A stretch of 64,000 nt of DNA, from NCBI GenBank assembly GCA_030435675.1, contig CM059622.1, forward strand, positions 17,298,001 through 17,362,000, written 5' to 3'. The notes beneath the pieces are model-generated. The model ran no database searches and was not told the DNA's origin. It saw nothing but the letters and a program-made list of their open reading frames with translations. This DNA is from Steinernema hermaphroditum. Its lineage: Eukaryota > Nematoda > Chromadorea > Rhabditida > Steinernematidae. How positions within the stretch are numbered: the first letter of the stretch is position 1; each line of letters starts with the position of its first letter. Of the stretch, positions 33,801 to 45,394 are shown one piece after another. The position numbers and the translations under genes are program-made.

Positions 33801-36800
33801 CCATTCTACGCCATCCAACTCGGTTCTGTCGACGTGAAGTGCTTTCCGCACGTCTTTTCTGTTGAGATACAATTGCGCACCCTTCTTGGAATAGCATGAC
33901 GATCCCCGGAATGGATCGGTCGACTGGTAATTTATGCTCTCCTGCTGGTTAACGAAAGGATTCTTGTTGCTGAGGGTCTGTCCTCCATAGCTATAGGCTT
34001 CTCTCTTTCTTCGTTTAGTGTCTTCATTTTCGGGAGAGGCGTGGATGTAGCAGTCTTGGTAGGTATTGTAAGCGTCGTTACTATAGAGTCGCTATTCAAT
34101 TCCGAATTACGCAAGTAACTCACATTGTATTCCAAACTAGGTCGAATCCCAATTTCGACACGAGCTTACTGCATTGCAGTTCTTTAGGAGTCGCCTTCGT
34201 CGGGTCCCATCCAGAGACGGACCACAAATATTTAGTGAAATCACATGGCTGAGCGGCGTACATAGGATCGCTGTTGTTATCAAGGCTGCAACAGCTTGAA
34301 ACGGCTTTGTAATCTCTGAATAGGACACGAAAGAAATGGAATGAAACTACTGGCGACGTACTGTTCACTATATATTCCTCTATAGTAGAGAAGATCGACG
34401 GCAGAGTTCAACTGATCGTACTGACTGAGAATTCCATTGCCGATGGCAAAGCCAGAGAAGTTGATGTTGGCGGAGTTGCTTTTCTGTAAGAGATGCATAT
34501 GTTTCGGAAAACAAAAAAAGCAATCTTTAGGATTACAGAGGATTTAGGATTCAGAATTACAAAAACGGCATAAAGCGTAATTTCAACCGTCACCCTTGAG
34601 ATTTGAACTGTCCCCATCGGGATTTGAAATTTTCAATTGTCGGTTCAAATCTCAAGGAGGACGGTCGAAAGCAATGGGGACGGTTGAGATTAGGGAGGAC
34701 GTTTAAGCTGTTTACCTTGATGTCGTGTAGAAGATCGCGAACCAACGTAGGAACGTAGACACCACCGAATGACTCTCCCATGATGTAGAAAGGACGTTTT
34801 TGGTATTCAGGGAACTTATCGAAGAAAGACTTCACAGCGAGAAGATTGTCTCTGGCCGTCTAAATTGTTCATCGATTGTAAATGAAACGATCATTGGAAA
34901 TACCATGTCATCATTGTAGACGACAGTGTTCTGTGGATCATACTCGTTATACGAGAATCCGACAGACCTCGGCGACTCGAGGAATAGAACGTTGGCGAAC
35001 TTGTTCCAGGCGAACGGATTCTCCAGCAGCTCTTGGCCGTCTGCAGAAGGTCGGAAAGGTCCTAGTTCAGTCAAAAGGCCTCCTAGAGAAGAGCATCCCG
35101 GTCCTCCATTAAGCCAGAGAATGAGAGGGTCTTGTTTTGGGTCATTCTGGGATTCGACGAGCCAATAGTGGAGGTGTGTGCCATTGGAGGCATCCAGGAA
35201 TCCGGAGTACTGCTCGAAACCAGGTTGGAAGGTAAGCCCTGGTAGGTCAGTGATCTTGTCGCTGTTCTTGTCGTTTGGGTAGGTTTTGGCTTCCGATCCG
35301 TAGGTTTTTGTCTGCTCTCGATGTTCTTCCTTAAACACGAAGCCGCTGTGTTTCAGGTAATCCTTGACTATGTGTGTCTTTCCGAGCTGGCTACCAGCAA
35401 TCCACTCCATAATCTTATACTCCTTGTTCAATGGAGATGGATTGTTCGAAAGCACCCTGCTATCGGTACCGTAGTCTTTGTGGCTGATGAAGTTGTTGAT
35501 CATCTGGAAGGAGGGTCCCGGACGATCGGTACCAACGAAGTGACCTGCTCCCTTCACTGTCAAAAGATCGACCTCTAGCGATCCACCAGAAAATCGCTTC
35601 CAGTAGCCGCCAGCTTGTTCCTTGTATGTCCAGGCACTATAGGATTTGGATGTGGAGAGGCTGTTTCGTTTGGCAAAGTTCTCGATAAACCACTGATCTC
35701 CGAGGAAACTAGCGACCGGGTCGACGTCGCCGTTGTAGATGAGCACACGGAGAGAATAGCCAGAGGCGAGGATGTGATCGAAGATGGGCCCTGTGTCGTT
35801 GTGTTGCTGCGTATACTGTTTGGCGACGTCCTGGCTGCAAAAAGACTTCGTCAATGGGAATCATCGGATTAATTCTATACAATAAACTTGAAGTTGCATA
35901 AGAAATAATAGGTCAATGGGGGCAAGACCTGATGTTAAAGATAGGCTCAAAATTATGTAATTTGTTTGGGTTTCCATCGATAATTTCACTTACTTGCACT
36001 CCTGCCAGTCCTGTACGCTGATAGGAATATGAAGAGCGTGCTGAACGGTGAGCGAATTCAACCACGCATTAGTGGCTGAGATGGCATAACATTGGAAGCC
36101 GCCCTCGTTGTCCGTGGAGATAGTGTTGAACTTAAAATTCAACCAAAATTTGTGAATGACTGTTAAACTGCGCTTACATTAGGATTGCTTGAAGCGAATG
36201 AGCGAGAGCCAAGAACGCTTTGCTGCTGATAGCAATCTTCGTACATGTTGAAGACGTCTTGCCTAAAATATACGGTTATTGCATGGGGTACTGAAACCCT
36301 TGCTCCGGACTCGATCGGGTTGGTTTAAGCATTGAGTTGAGAACTGTGCTTAAGGTGGGTCAAGGCTGCGCGAGCTGGGTTTGCCCTCAACACTTATCAT
36401 TTTGGATCAACAATGTGATCACTCTACGAGAATTTATTGTCAATATGCTTCGGTAGGAATGGGGTTAAGGAAGTGACCTGCAGCCGTCAACTCACATTTG
36501 TTCATTCTTCGAAACGCCATTTTGTCCTAGTTCCACAACAAGGTCTCCACATGTAGAGTTGCCGATGGAAGTTGCCTTTCCATGTTCATCAAAGCTAACA
36601 TATTCCGAAAAATCGCACATGGCCAGATCTTGGTAGCTTCTGGTTCCATTGCAGCATTGTCGGAGCTGGTCCCATTCCTGCTTTCCATACACTCCATGGT
36701 AGTAGAGAAGCGATATCGCAGATTTGATCTGCTCGACGCGACTTAGCTCTCCGTTGCCAATTGCCATTCCAACTAAATTGAGACCTTTCAGCTCCCCGGA

Positions 36801-39800
36801 TTGGATCTTGTCGATGAGCATAGAAGTGAGCATGGGCACTGAGACGCCGCCATAGCCTTCTCCAGCGACATAGAAAGGCCGATTCAAATACTCCGGATAG
36901 ACATTGAGGAAATCTTTCAGAGCCAAGTAGGCATCTTCTGTCACATGTCCGTCGTTGTAGGTGTAATTCGACTTGTCCCAGTAGGAAAAACCAACATCTG
37001 GAGGACCTTCGAGGTATAGAATATTGGCTGCCTTGTTCCACGAATATACGTTCTCGAAGAGACTCTTTCCATCGGGATTCAGGTGGAAAGGACCATTTTC
37101 GGTGAGAATTGTGCCTAGGTTCGAGCAGCCCGGTGCACCACCCAGCCAAACAATCAGAGGGTCGACGATTGGATTGTTTTGCGATTCGAATAGCCAGTAG
37201 TGAAGGAAGTTCTCGTTGGATGTTTGCAGATATCCAGAGTAGTGGTTGAAGCCGATGTCGAAAGTGAGACCGGGAAGCTCGAACACCTGATCTGCTTCCT
37301 TACGGGATACTGAAAAAGGTATTTGTGAGTGTTAGGTTGCCCACAGCTACTACCCTGGACTTACCCGACACTTTCGCTGGCACGTACTGCTCTAGAATTG
37401 GCTTCAATTCATAGTCATATGGCATCGTAGTGCTATAGTTCCTTTGAAGAATAAAGTTCGTTATCATCTGAAGAGCGTGTGCAGGTCTGTCCGTTGGAAC
37501 AAGGTGTCCAGCACCCTAAAATGCTTTTAAGTCAAGATTTATTCGAACCTCTTTCATGCCTTGACAGTAAGTTGATCAATCTTCACTTTCTCGTAACTGA
37601 ACAGCTTGCTGTAACCTCCAGTAAAAGGCACCAAATCGGTAGCCAGTGAGAAGTTCCAGCTTGTGAACTCTTGAGTTACGGTGAAGTTGTGCTTCTCAGC
37701 GAGGGCCTCGAGGAACCACTGATCGCCCATGAAGTTGGATGCCATGTCAACGTCGCCGTTGTAGATGAGAACTCGGAGTGGATAGCCTAAGTGGATCGGG
37801 TGAGATCAGTGCTAAAGTGTAGCAATCTCTGCCCGGAAAAAACAAACTGTTGAGAAGTGAACGACTACGTGAGGAAGCACCTGTCTATCATTGACCTCGA
37901 GACTGTCTGTGCCTACATGTGTCCATATACACCCCATGTGTTATGTGTATCACCCCTTCTGACCTAGAGTGGTCTACTAAACGGTTCCTCCATTATTTGG
38001 TCGTTCCACTTCACAACACAAACCACACAAATAAGCTCGAATAATGCGAAAATCCACTATTTTTTTGGCGTCTTTGACTCATGGACTCAAAGATGACAGC
38101 TATGTCGTGGTTTTGTCGATGGTATCTCATTTACGCCATGGTGGGTTTCACTTCGTTACTTCCCGTTAAAAAAAACCAAAAACTGTGGAACGGTCTTTCT
38201 TGTGATATAGCAGCGCCTAGAAATACGAAGACCTCCAGATTTCGTCTAATTGCGCACTAATAAATAAGAAGCAAACGACTTACCGGAATTGATAATGGAC
38301 TCAAAAACGCCAGTTATGTCGTGGTTTTGTTGGTGGAAGTTGGTGAAGACGTTTTGGCTGAAAATTAAATGCTGAAAAAAGGCTTCGAAAATAGCTAGGT
38401 ATCTCAATTTACTGTTGTTTGTAAACTTCTTTATAAACGGAGGTACTTCAGGAGGTACTTCCACCGATCGAATCATTGTCTTTTGCAAAAAGCTAACCTG
38501 CATTCGTTCCACTCGGGAGCGTCATCTGGAATGTGCAAAGCGTCACGAATGCTTTTCAACTGCAGATATTTTCTTGTCGCTTCATTCATGTAGCACTGAA
38601 ATCCTCCTTGGTTGTCGGTGGACTGAAAGTTCCTCAACGCCTAAAGCGATTGTTAGGGCTATTTTCACATTTGTTCACTCACCCCTTGATCGATGAAGTA
38701 GTTATACCAACTGGGACTAAACAGATCCTTGAACGAAGTCTTCGGAGTCCAAAAATTTTCACCCTGGTCAGATCCGTCACTCTTCGCCTTGGCATAACAA
38801 CTCTGATATGTGTTGAAAGGGTCATTTTTGGGCTTGGAAGCGTCGCTCGTTCCCCAAACGTCGTAGAATCCGTACTCAAGAACATTTCTCGCACATTCGA
38901 TGTCGGTGTAAGTGGTTAAGTTCAGTTTCCCATGTGGTATCCCGCGTTCATCGAAATAAATGAATCTGCTGAAGTCGCATTTGGAGAGTGGCAGTCCATC
39001 GGAGCCGCTGCAGCAAGACTTGAGCTTCTCGAACTGTCTGCAAAATGACAATTTTAGAAAGGATAGATGTGGTGATAACTAGTAAGCTGAGGCATGCACC
39101 ACACATCGATTTTCACGATTACACGATTCCTGGCACCACAGATCAAAGGCTTATTTGCAAATGGAGGAATGCAAAAATCAGGAGCAGTGATGGGAAACGG
39201 GTCCGAAATAAAAACGAGTCTAAGTCTCGAGTCCGGACCAACGAGTCAGGACTCGTTCCGATCTCTAATGAGGAGCTTAATTCTAAGTCAATCACTATAG
39301 CCCCTAGTAGCTGTCCTTAATTTTGAAAAATCAATAATAACGAAGGACGCCGATGTAGCAACATAAGACGATAAGAGAACATTCCAAAGATGAATCACCA
39401 GGAAGAATGTAGTGTCGTCTTGGTTTTGTGCTAGTCGTTCGCGACACTATCGAAACCATTTTTGAAATGGCGCGTGTAGTTTGCCTCGTCACCTTGAAAG
39501 CTTCGAGTCAACGGCTTATATTGGGTTCGGGCATTGAAAATAAGATACTATTGTGATGATTTTTTTTTTGCATTTTTTCAACCATTTCAAAGTATTCACC
39601 GTTTGGCTAAGTAACCTCAGCCCAGTCCTCGGGCAAAAACCGCATCCCTCGTTCATAGAACAAAAGGAGTTTGGGCTAGAAAAATGTTGGCTTCTATAGT
39701 GGACTCAATTGAAAATTCCGCAGATTTTAAATAACTGGGAAATATTGCGGAGATACTTCACCATTATTAGAATGGAAACTCCTATGAATTATTTCAACAT

Positions 39801-40629
39801 ATTGATGAGTTCGCTTGTAATTGTGGTAAAGATAAGAACCGTTTATGTGGCGAATTGTGATGAAGGTATATTCTCGAAGTTACTTACGTTCTGCCGATAA
39901 TTCCTCGATAGTAGTTGAGGTCAATGGCCGAGTTCAGCTGCTGATACTTGTCCAATTGACCATTTCCGACTGCCATTCCAACAAGATTAACGTTCAAATT
40001 TCCAGCTTTGCTCATCTTGATCAGTCTATCTGTCACCGTGGGCACAAAAACGCCTCCATAGTCCTCTCCGGCAACGTAAAAGTCGCGGTTATTGTACTCC
40101 GGGAAACGCTTTAGGAAAGCGATGAGAGCATCTGTGTTCTCTTCAGCTGTGTCGTCATCATTGTAAGTGTCGTTTCCTTTCGTATCCGATGGTCTGTAGG
40201 AAAAGCCAACGCCATGAGGCGATTCCAAGTAGAGCACATTTGCACCCTAACAAAAATGATGTGTTATCAGTTCGTAGTGTTGAGTACCTTGTTCCACGAG
40301 AAGACGTTCTCGTATAACGTCACTCCGTCAGGATTCGGGTGGAAGGGGCCATGTTCCTTGAGCAAGCCTCCAAGAGACGAGCATCCGGGTCCTCCATTCA
40401 GCCACAAGATGAGCGGATCGGATTCGGGCTTATTCTGCGATTCCACAAGCCAATAGTGTAGTTTGCTTCCCGAAGGAACGGAGAAATAACCAGAGTAATG
40501 CTTGAAATTGAGCTCGAAGGTGAGACCTGGCAGATCGGAAACGAGGTCAGCGTCCGCCTCGGAAGTTCCCTCCGCGAGAGAGAAAACAGTCAAGAAGACG
40601 GCGGCGAGAAGCCGCTCTCCACCCAGCAT
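30858..40629 (-). CDS. four-domain serine carboxypeptidase (S10), two domains without the catalytic Ser
   Basis: Nineteen exons join in phase: 40629-40288, 40246-39888, 39037-38683, 38640-38498, 38357-38284, 37786-37560, 37515-37365, 37309-36496, 36262-36178, 36130-35994, 35834-34904, 34859-34716, 34483-34362, 34315-34124, 34080-33553, 33510-32997, 32953-32708, 32415-31321 and 31073-30858, giving 2224 residues. A signal peptide ([15 protein letters not shown]) precedes four cathepsin A-like domains. Each starts LPGLTF.. and YSGY.., with Asp in YNGDVD (YAGDVD in domain 4) and His in GAGH or GSGH. The nucleophile box reads GEDYGG (residue 176), GEGYGG (702), GESFGG (1236) and GLSYAG (1772), so domains 1 and 2 lack Ser. 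Domains 3 and 4 carry basic linkers. The C-terminus is a Thr/Ser stalk plus a hydrophobic end that looks like a GPI signal. C. elegans has a similar long predicted protein, K10C2.1. AATAAA follows the stop. Confidence 0.88.
34565..34712. mobile_element. ACCGTCCCC-type palindromic element in carboxypeptidase intron 12
   Basis: The intron contains TTTCAACCGTCACCC and TTGAGATTTGAACTGTCC, followed by the inverted forms GGTTCAAATCTCAAGGAGGA and GGGGACGGTTGAGA. It shares these words with elements at 60905-61220 and 62833-63185. Confidence 0.6.
38081..38125 (-). pseudogene. relic copy of carboxypeptidase exon 5 within an intron
   Basis: Within the intron between exons 5 and 6, the plus strand ATGGACTCAAAGATGACAGC and following TATGTCGTGGTTTTGTCGAT resemble the true exon 5 at about 38293-38337 (ATGGACTCAAAAACGCCAGT and following). 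By eye about 83% match over 42 bp. The copy lacks a usable donor and full length. Confidence 0.5.
39185..39267. mobile_element. hAT-like MITE, copy 3, in a carboxypeptidase intron
   Basis: The element runs from CAGTGATGGGAA to TTCCGATCTCTA. The flanking 8-mers are ATCAGGAG (39177-39184) and ATGAGGAG (39268-39275), a 7 of 8 match. It lies in the intron between exons 2 and 3. Confidence 0.65.
39560..39685. repeat. dispersed repeat, copy 2 (inverted relative to 12110-12265)
   Basis: It contains TTTTTTCAACCATTTCA, GGGCAAAAACCGCATCCCTC and TAGAACAAAAGGAG, which match the reverse complement of the 12110-12265 stretch with gaps. It lies in a carboxypeptidase intron. Confidence 0.4.
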
Positions 40630-40684
40630 GGCTCCACCACTAATGAATCTCCACCGTGATTTCCGTTCCTATTTGTGGCTTTCC

Positions 40685-40694
40685 ACTGATAAGA
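40685..40694 (+). promoter_or_regulatory. intestinal-type GATA site upstream of the carboxypeptidase
   Basis: The sequence ACTGATAAGA lies 56 bp upstream of the carboxypeptidase ATG (in either orientation it is a double-strand site). This exact word is the extended consensus for the ELT-2/ELT-7 class of intestinal GATA factors in nematodes. The site predicts gut expression, as expected for a digestive or lumenal carboxypeptidase. Confidence 0.55.
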
Positions 40695-40699
40695 GTCGC

Positions 40700-41744
40700 A
40701 CTGTCAAGTGTGTTGTGCTCAATCTCTTAGACAAACAAGACTTGGGCGAGGCCAGAAGACCAGTCAGAACAGAGTTTTAAAACAAACTGTCACATCACTT
40801 AATAATTTATCATCACACGTATGCATTTGTTGGGTATTATCGGCCTAATAACTCGATTAATCATACGTCAAGGAAATTATTCATTACAGCAAGAATACAG
40901 CTAATTTTCAGTCGCTAGTCGTGTAAATCTTTCTCCGTAAGCAAAGATTTAATGTTTGTGTTTTAGCACGATTTCGTGGGACTTTTCCTTGGTGTCTTGG
41001 TGTTGGTGAATATGACTACCCATACCTTACGAATAAACTCGAATATATGAAATGTATAATATTTATGTCGTAAACAGTTTATCGGTCATGGTTCAAAGCT
41101 TGCTAGCTATTCCCACCGTGCTCCATTCAAGCTGCACTGGTATCACCTTAATATGGCCATGATATCACGGGCGATCTATCACGCACCTAGATAAAGCCAT
41201 AATATCACTTTTATTAATGTTTCTTACACCCTGTGGGATAGAATTCACGCTGACCACAAGTCGCTTGCAAAAACAATCCGCAGTGACATCACGTTGATAA
41301 GAACGCTCATTCAAAGGTGAAAATGCTTTTGCGTTATTCGTGAACTGTTCAGCAAATACGCTGACTCAACAATGCATTCTCCATGTGCTTTCCTCTCTAA
41401 ACTTTTCAATGACTCATGGTCCCGAAGAGAACTGCCCAGCTTTTATGTAAATATGTGGAATTTTTGGCGGGATGATGAAATGTATAAGAACTGACTAATT
41501 AACTTATGTGCCTTAAGAATTCTGGAGCAATATCTATGCTTAGAAGAAGAGCGTTGGACGTCATCTGTAAATGTTCAATCATTGTATTCATATTTCTTCT
41601 TCTCGTACACAATACATTGTAATAAAATGTTCATAGAAGATTGGGGGTCAGATACGAGATCTTGAATCAAGAGAGAGACCGGGTATCATACAAAGATAGA
41701 TGTAAAGCCAATCAATATATCACTCCTACTCGAATTAGTGGTGC
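40700..41744. other. AT-rich intergenic spacer
   Basis: I see no exon, RNA gene or repeat with recognisable ends here. It lies between the 5' end of the carboxypeptidase gene and the 3' end of the F-box-like gene, and probably contains the promoter of the former. Confidence 0.5.
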
Positions 41745-42671
41745 TTATCGAGGATGCTGAACACCATACAAGACAACCCCACCGCCAACATTTCTAGCAC
41801 AGAGGATTCCAAGGAAGTCGTCAAAGCCGCACGTGCGGTTTTCAACCCTGTCGCCGAAAATGGCTTCCGTCGCTTCTTCGGTGTATCTGATGCCAATGTC
41901 CACGCCAGTGTAGGGGAAACGTCCGTGAATGAAGTACGTAGCCAACGCCAAATGGAATTCTTGGGGAAACTTGATGTCACATGCCGAATCGACCCTCAGG
42001 TGAGGAAGGTCGACCTTCCCATATCGCATCATAGCCGCGTAAAAGTCGATGATTTCTTGACCGAACACGGCAGGCCATTTTCCGATCAGATGCAGAGAAG
42101 AGACGTTAAGCGACTTCAGGCGAGCTCTCAGAAACGATTCGCTCTCTTCGCCGAGATAGTACATAGTCAGTGACCAGAACTCGCAATGCTTGATGTTCCT
42201 CAACACGGCCAGGCCGTATTCTCGATGCTGCTCCACAATCTGCAGATAAAGGGCATTCTTCTTATTCTGGCTATTAATGAGTGAAACGGCGAACTTGATG
42301 AGCATTTCGAAAACTTCGATATTGGGCACCTTCTTCCAGCCGGTCAGAGTCTTGTCGTTCTCCAACATCAACTTGATTTGATTGATTCGAACGTACTTCG
42401 CCTTGTTCTGCACGTCTTCAATGAAAACACCGCCTTCCTCTTCGTACTGTGTCTCATCGTTTGCCCTAGCTTTGAGAAACTTGTACTCGAAGAATTCGGT
42501 ACTTTCGCTTTCCCGTTTGGGCCTTAGAAAGAGACCGTATACTTCCCGCTTTTCCATCTGTGCGGCGAAAGCAGCCTTCCAGGCGCCTTGCAAGAGTTCG
42601 CATTTGATCTTCGTGTTATTGTAGACACAGCCGGCCACGGCATCACAAAAAGCGTCCGGAACGGATTCCAT
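41745..42671 (-). CDS. single-exon F-box-like protein, nematode-expanded type
   Basis: One uninterrupted frame of 308 residues starts MESVPDAFCDAVAGCVYNNT. The pattern MxxVPxxFCDxV followed by a helical region is what I associate with lineage-expanded F-box-like proteins of nematodes. The remainder shows alternating hydrophobic/charged segments (LYLQIVEQHREYGLAVLRNI, SLNVSSLHLIGKWP) resembling leucine-rich or FTH-type substrate-binding regions. If so, it would be a substrate adaptor of an SCF ubiquitin ligase. It has no intron, unlike its neighbours. The assignment rests on the N-terminal motif only. Confidence 0.5.
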   Translation of the reverse strand: MESVPDAFCDAVAGCVYNNTKIKCELLQGAWKAAFAAQMEKREVYGLFLRPKRESESTEFFEYKFLKARANDETQYEEEGGVFIEDVQNKAKYVRINQIKLMLENDKTLTGWKKVPNIEVFEMLIKFAVSLINSQNKKNALYLQIVEQHREYGLAVLRNIKHCEFWSLTMYYLGEESESFLRARLKSLNVSSLHLIGKWPAVFGQEIIDFYAAMMRYGKVDLPHLRVDSACDIKFPQEFHLALATYFIHGRFPYTGVDIGIRYTEEATEAIFGDRVENRTCGFDDFLGILCARNVGGGVVLYGVQHPR

Positions 42672-42719
42672 ACCTGGAAGGAGGACATGACAGAGTATGC
42701 ATTTACTCGTTCAAGCACG

Positions 42720-43480
42720 CTGTTGATTCTTTATCAGAGAGGAGCATTTTAAATACGAACAATTGCCGCAATTTCTGGTCCCTAGTCGAACTGGAATTTT
42801 CCGATGTTCGGATACTTAGGGATACCAGCAAAAATCGGCATATTTGAAAAGGAGTTGCATTAGGAACAACAGGCACTAAATGCTACGGCTGTGAAACCAT
42901 ATAGTCGCAGTTAGGATAATCAATATACAGTTCGCGTTTTTGCCCTTTTTGCCAAAAATTGGGCCAGCTGAGAGACATTTGAAAACAAGACATAACACAG
43001 CCGAATGAATACATCAAGAACAGTGGGATTCTATGGGCAATATCATAAGGAATTCTTCAATAGAAACATTTGAAATACCAAAAACTGAGGATGGCAAACA
43101 GTTGTTTACTGAAAACCTATTTTTGGATATCATAAGGCCATTCTCGTCCCCACAGTAGGATTGATATGTCGGTTTGCAGAACGTTCGCGTCGAGAGGACG
43201 ATGTTGCGATGTCAACAACTCACTTGTGGATGTTTCCAAATATGTGTTTTCCGCAAACAGACACTATCAAACAGAGAGCCATATTTTCAACACAGCTATA
43301 TCATGATTTGTCACATGAAAGCATCAAAAAGTGTCCGATGTTCGGTTTCTTCCCCATTCAAAGAATAATGTTTATATCCTTTGGCGGTGGCATGTCTAAT
43401 GATTTATGTGACGAAGCCTACTATCGCCCGAGGCAGACAAAGACAGATTTCCCGTTGCGATAAGCATTATTTGCGTTTTC
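42720..43480. other. intergenic spacer, nothing recognisable
   Basis: No coding exon or structured repeat was found between the F-box-like gene and the first inverted repeat unit. Confidence 0.45.
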
Positions 43481-43492
43481 TCTGCCTTCTCT

Positions 43493-44080
43493 GCACCCAT
43501 GCGACGTGCGACGAGTCGGTGCCCCGTGAAAGGAAAGGTCGGTGATGGAATGTTTATAAACTTACCTGGCTGGGATCTCCCCGTGATTATCAAGGCGGGG
43601 AATCCATGGCGAGGCTGGGACATTGCACTTTCGCTCCCGGCTGACCCGTGTGGCAGCTCCGAGTTGGAGTTGGCCAACAGCTAAATTTTTGCGTCAGGAG
43701 ACAGCGTTCGCGCTTCCCCGTAAAATCCTTCCTACTTCGACTATCAACGTATAAAGAGTTTTGCCATGTTCAAAGCATGGACAAAACATAAAAGATCTGC
43801 GAAATACAAAAGTTTAAGAGTGACATTAAACATGAAGTACTCGCACCAAGGTCAACGCACAACCTTTTCTCTGTCTTCTCTGCCGTGGGCACGTCGCGCC
43901 ATTGCTGGACGACGGTCGCAGTTGAATGGGGTGGGTCGGAGAGGAGCGATCGTCAGTCTCTGGAGTCGACGCAGTTAACCGAGAAATTCTTTCGCCTTTT
44001 ACTAAAGAATTCCGTGCGTCGACTCACTTTATGAGTTTATCTCAATTTTTGGAGTCCCGATCGTAAGAGAGGGATAATAA
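43493..44080 (+). repeat. inverted repeat unit, left copy
   Basis: About 590 bp matching the reverse complement of 50592-51203. Conserved blocks include GCGACGAGTCGGTGCCCCG, CTTACCTGGCTGGGATCTCC, GACCCGTGTGGCAGCTCCGA, GACAGCGTTCGCGCTTCCCC and GATCGGGACTCC-type sequence (reverse) near the end, finishing with GGATAATAAA. The middle (about 43735-43850) differs between copies. It may be an LTR or MITE-like unit, and no coding domain was recognised. Confidence 0.65.
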
Positions 44081-44571
44081 ACTACAGAAGACAGGGTGAT
44101 GAATATTTAACTTGATACGATAGATTAGGTTACCATCAAGGGATTGGGGCATTAAATTTGGTGCTTTGTTGCAATGTCTTCCTTTTGTTCTGGGCAAAAA
44201 GACTTACTGTCTAGTTGTCGGTCAAGACTACTGCTGCTCATTGACCATTCTATCTTGAAGACTAATGGTGATAAGCGATGACCAACATCATGTATGACGG
44301 CAAGCAAGCTGCCGAATGGATCCAGCCGTTTGTGGCGTGATTCAGGAAAGTAAAAGGTTGTAATCTATCAAACACTGCAATGGAATATGGCAAACAATGC
44401 AATTCTTTTCGGCTTTCATCGATGATGCGCAACTTATTGTTTGCCCATATGGAGAGTAACAATTTAGAATTGTCGCCAGTCTGCAAAACAAACAATCCGG
44501 AAATCCCCGATTTGAGCGAAACTTAACTATTGTGTGTGGACATCTGTCACAACAGCCATCTGGATAGTGTG

Positions 44572-44577
44572 TATAAA
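44572..44577 (+). promoter_or_regulatory. TATA box of the first ShKT gene
   Basis: GTGTATAAATGG with TATAAA at 44572-44577 lies 46 bp before the ATG of the plus-strand ShKT gene. Confidence 0.5.
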
Positions 44578-44617
44578 TGGGGCTGGTTTCCACGCCTTTC
44601 ACCACTGAAGCACCGAC

Positions 44618-45336
44618 ATGCGCTTTGAAGCTCTTCTGGGATCTGCCGCTCTTCTGATGTGTCTTCTGAATGTGGAAGCAGCCTTTCAATGCCCGGCAGA
44701 TAAACCGGAAAAAGTCGCACGTAAGAACCCTCAAACGTCTTATGGGTATTTTATGGAATTTTAGCTTGCGGAGACGCAGACAACGACTTGCCTTGCCTAC
44801 CAGATGGTCAAGGGCAGTGTATCGACTCTCCTGATGTGAAAAACGACAAAGATGCGAATCCCGGCAGCACCGGATACTGCTGTCGTCAGCCAGCCACTCC
44901 TCCGCCGGCAATAATCGAAGAAACCACCACTGCAGCACCAATCACCGCGGCGCCCACTCTACCATCTCTGCCCAGCTTTGCTCCCGTCACACAATCCACA
45001 ACTCAAAGGCCAGCGCCCCGTCCGTCTGTCCGACCTCCCGCGAAGAAGCGTTGTGTCGATTTGGGACCCGACTGCATCACTAAGTCCTATCTCTGTCACA
45101 ACTCCCTCTACACTGAGCTCATGAAGTGGCAGTGCCCTCGCACTTGTGGATTCTGCTCCTCCACTGGTCAACAGCCCAACGGTGGACGTCCAGGTGGATA
45201 CGTCCGCCCTAAAAACGGCCGTAAGGGATGTCGCGACCTGGGACCGGACTGCACCCACAAAGCTTATTTGTGCAATAACCACCTGTACTACCAACTGATG
45301 ACTGTCCAGTGTCCTATGACGTGTCGTCGTTGCTAG
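44618..45336 (+). CDS. secreted protein with two ShKT domains
   Basis: The two exons are 44618-44720 and 44765-45336, giving 224 residues. A signal peptide (MRFEALLGSAALLMCLLNVEA) is followed by a short Cys module ending in GYCC, then a Pro/Thr-rich linker of about 50 residues. Two complete ShKT domains follow. The first is CVDLGPDCITKSYLCHNSLY to CPRTCGFC, the second CRDLGPDCTHKAYLCNNHLY to CPMTCRRC. Each has the six-Cys CxD..C..C..C..C..C arrangement with the MxxxCPxTCxxC end. ShKT modules are common in secreted nematode proteins and often bind channels or serve as extracellular scaffolds. The target is unknown. It is transcribed divergently from the F-box-like gene. Confidence 0.85.
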
Positions 45337-45394
45337 AGCAATTGTTTATATAGATAGAGCATGTTGTAGTCATATAGAGTAAACGTCTGTTACA

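Noticed and set aside
41754..42173. 139-residue open frame on the plus strand
   Set aside because: It is antisense to the F-box-like gene and mirrors its cod­ing bias.
43396..43677. Open frame on the minus strand matched by one at 51027-51257
   Set aside because: Both are within the inverted repeat units, so similarity reflects the repeat and not protein conservation.
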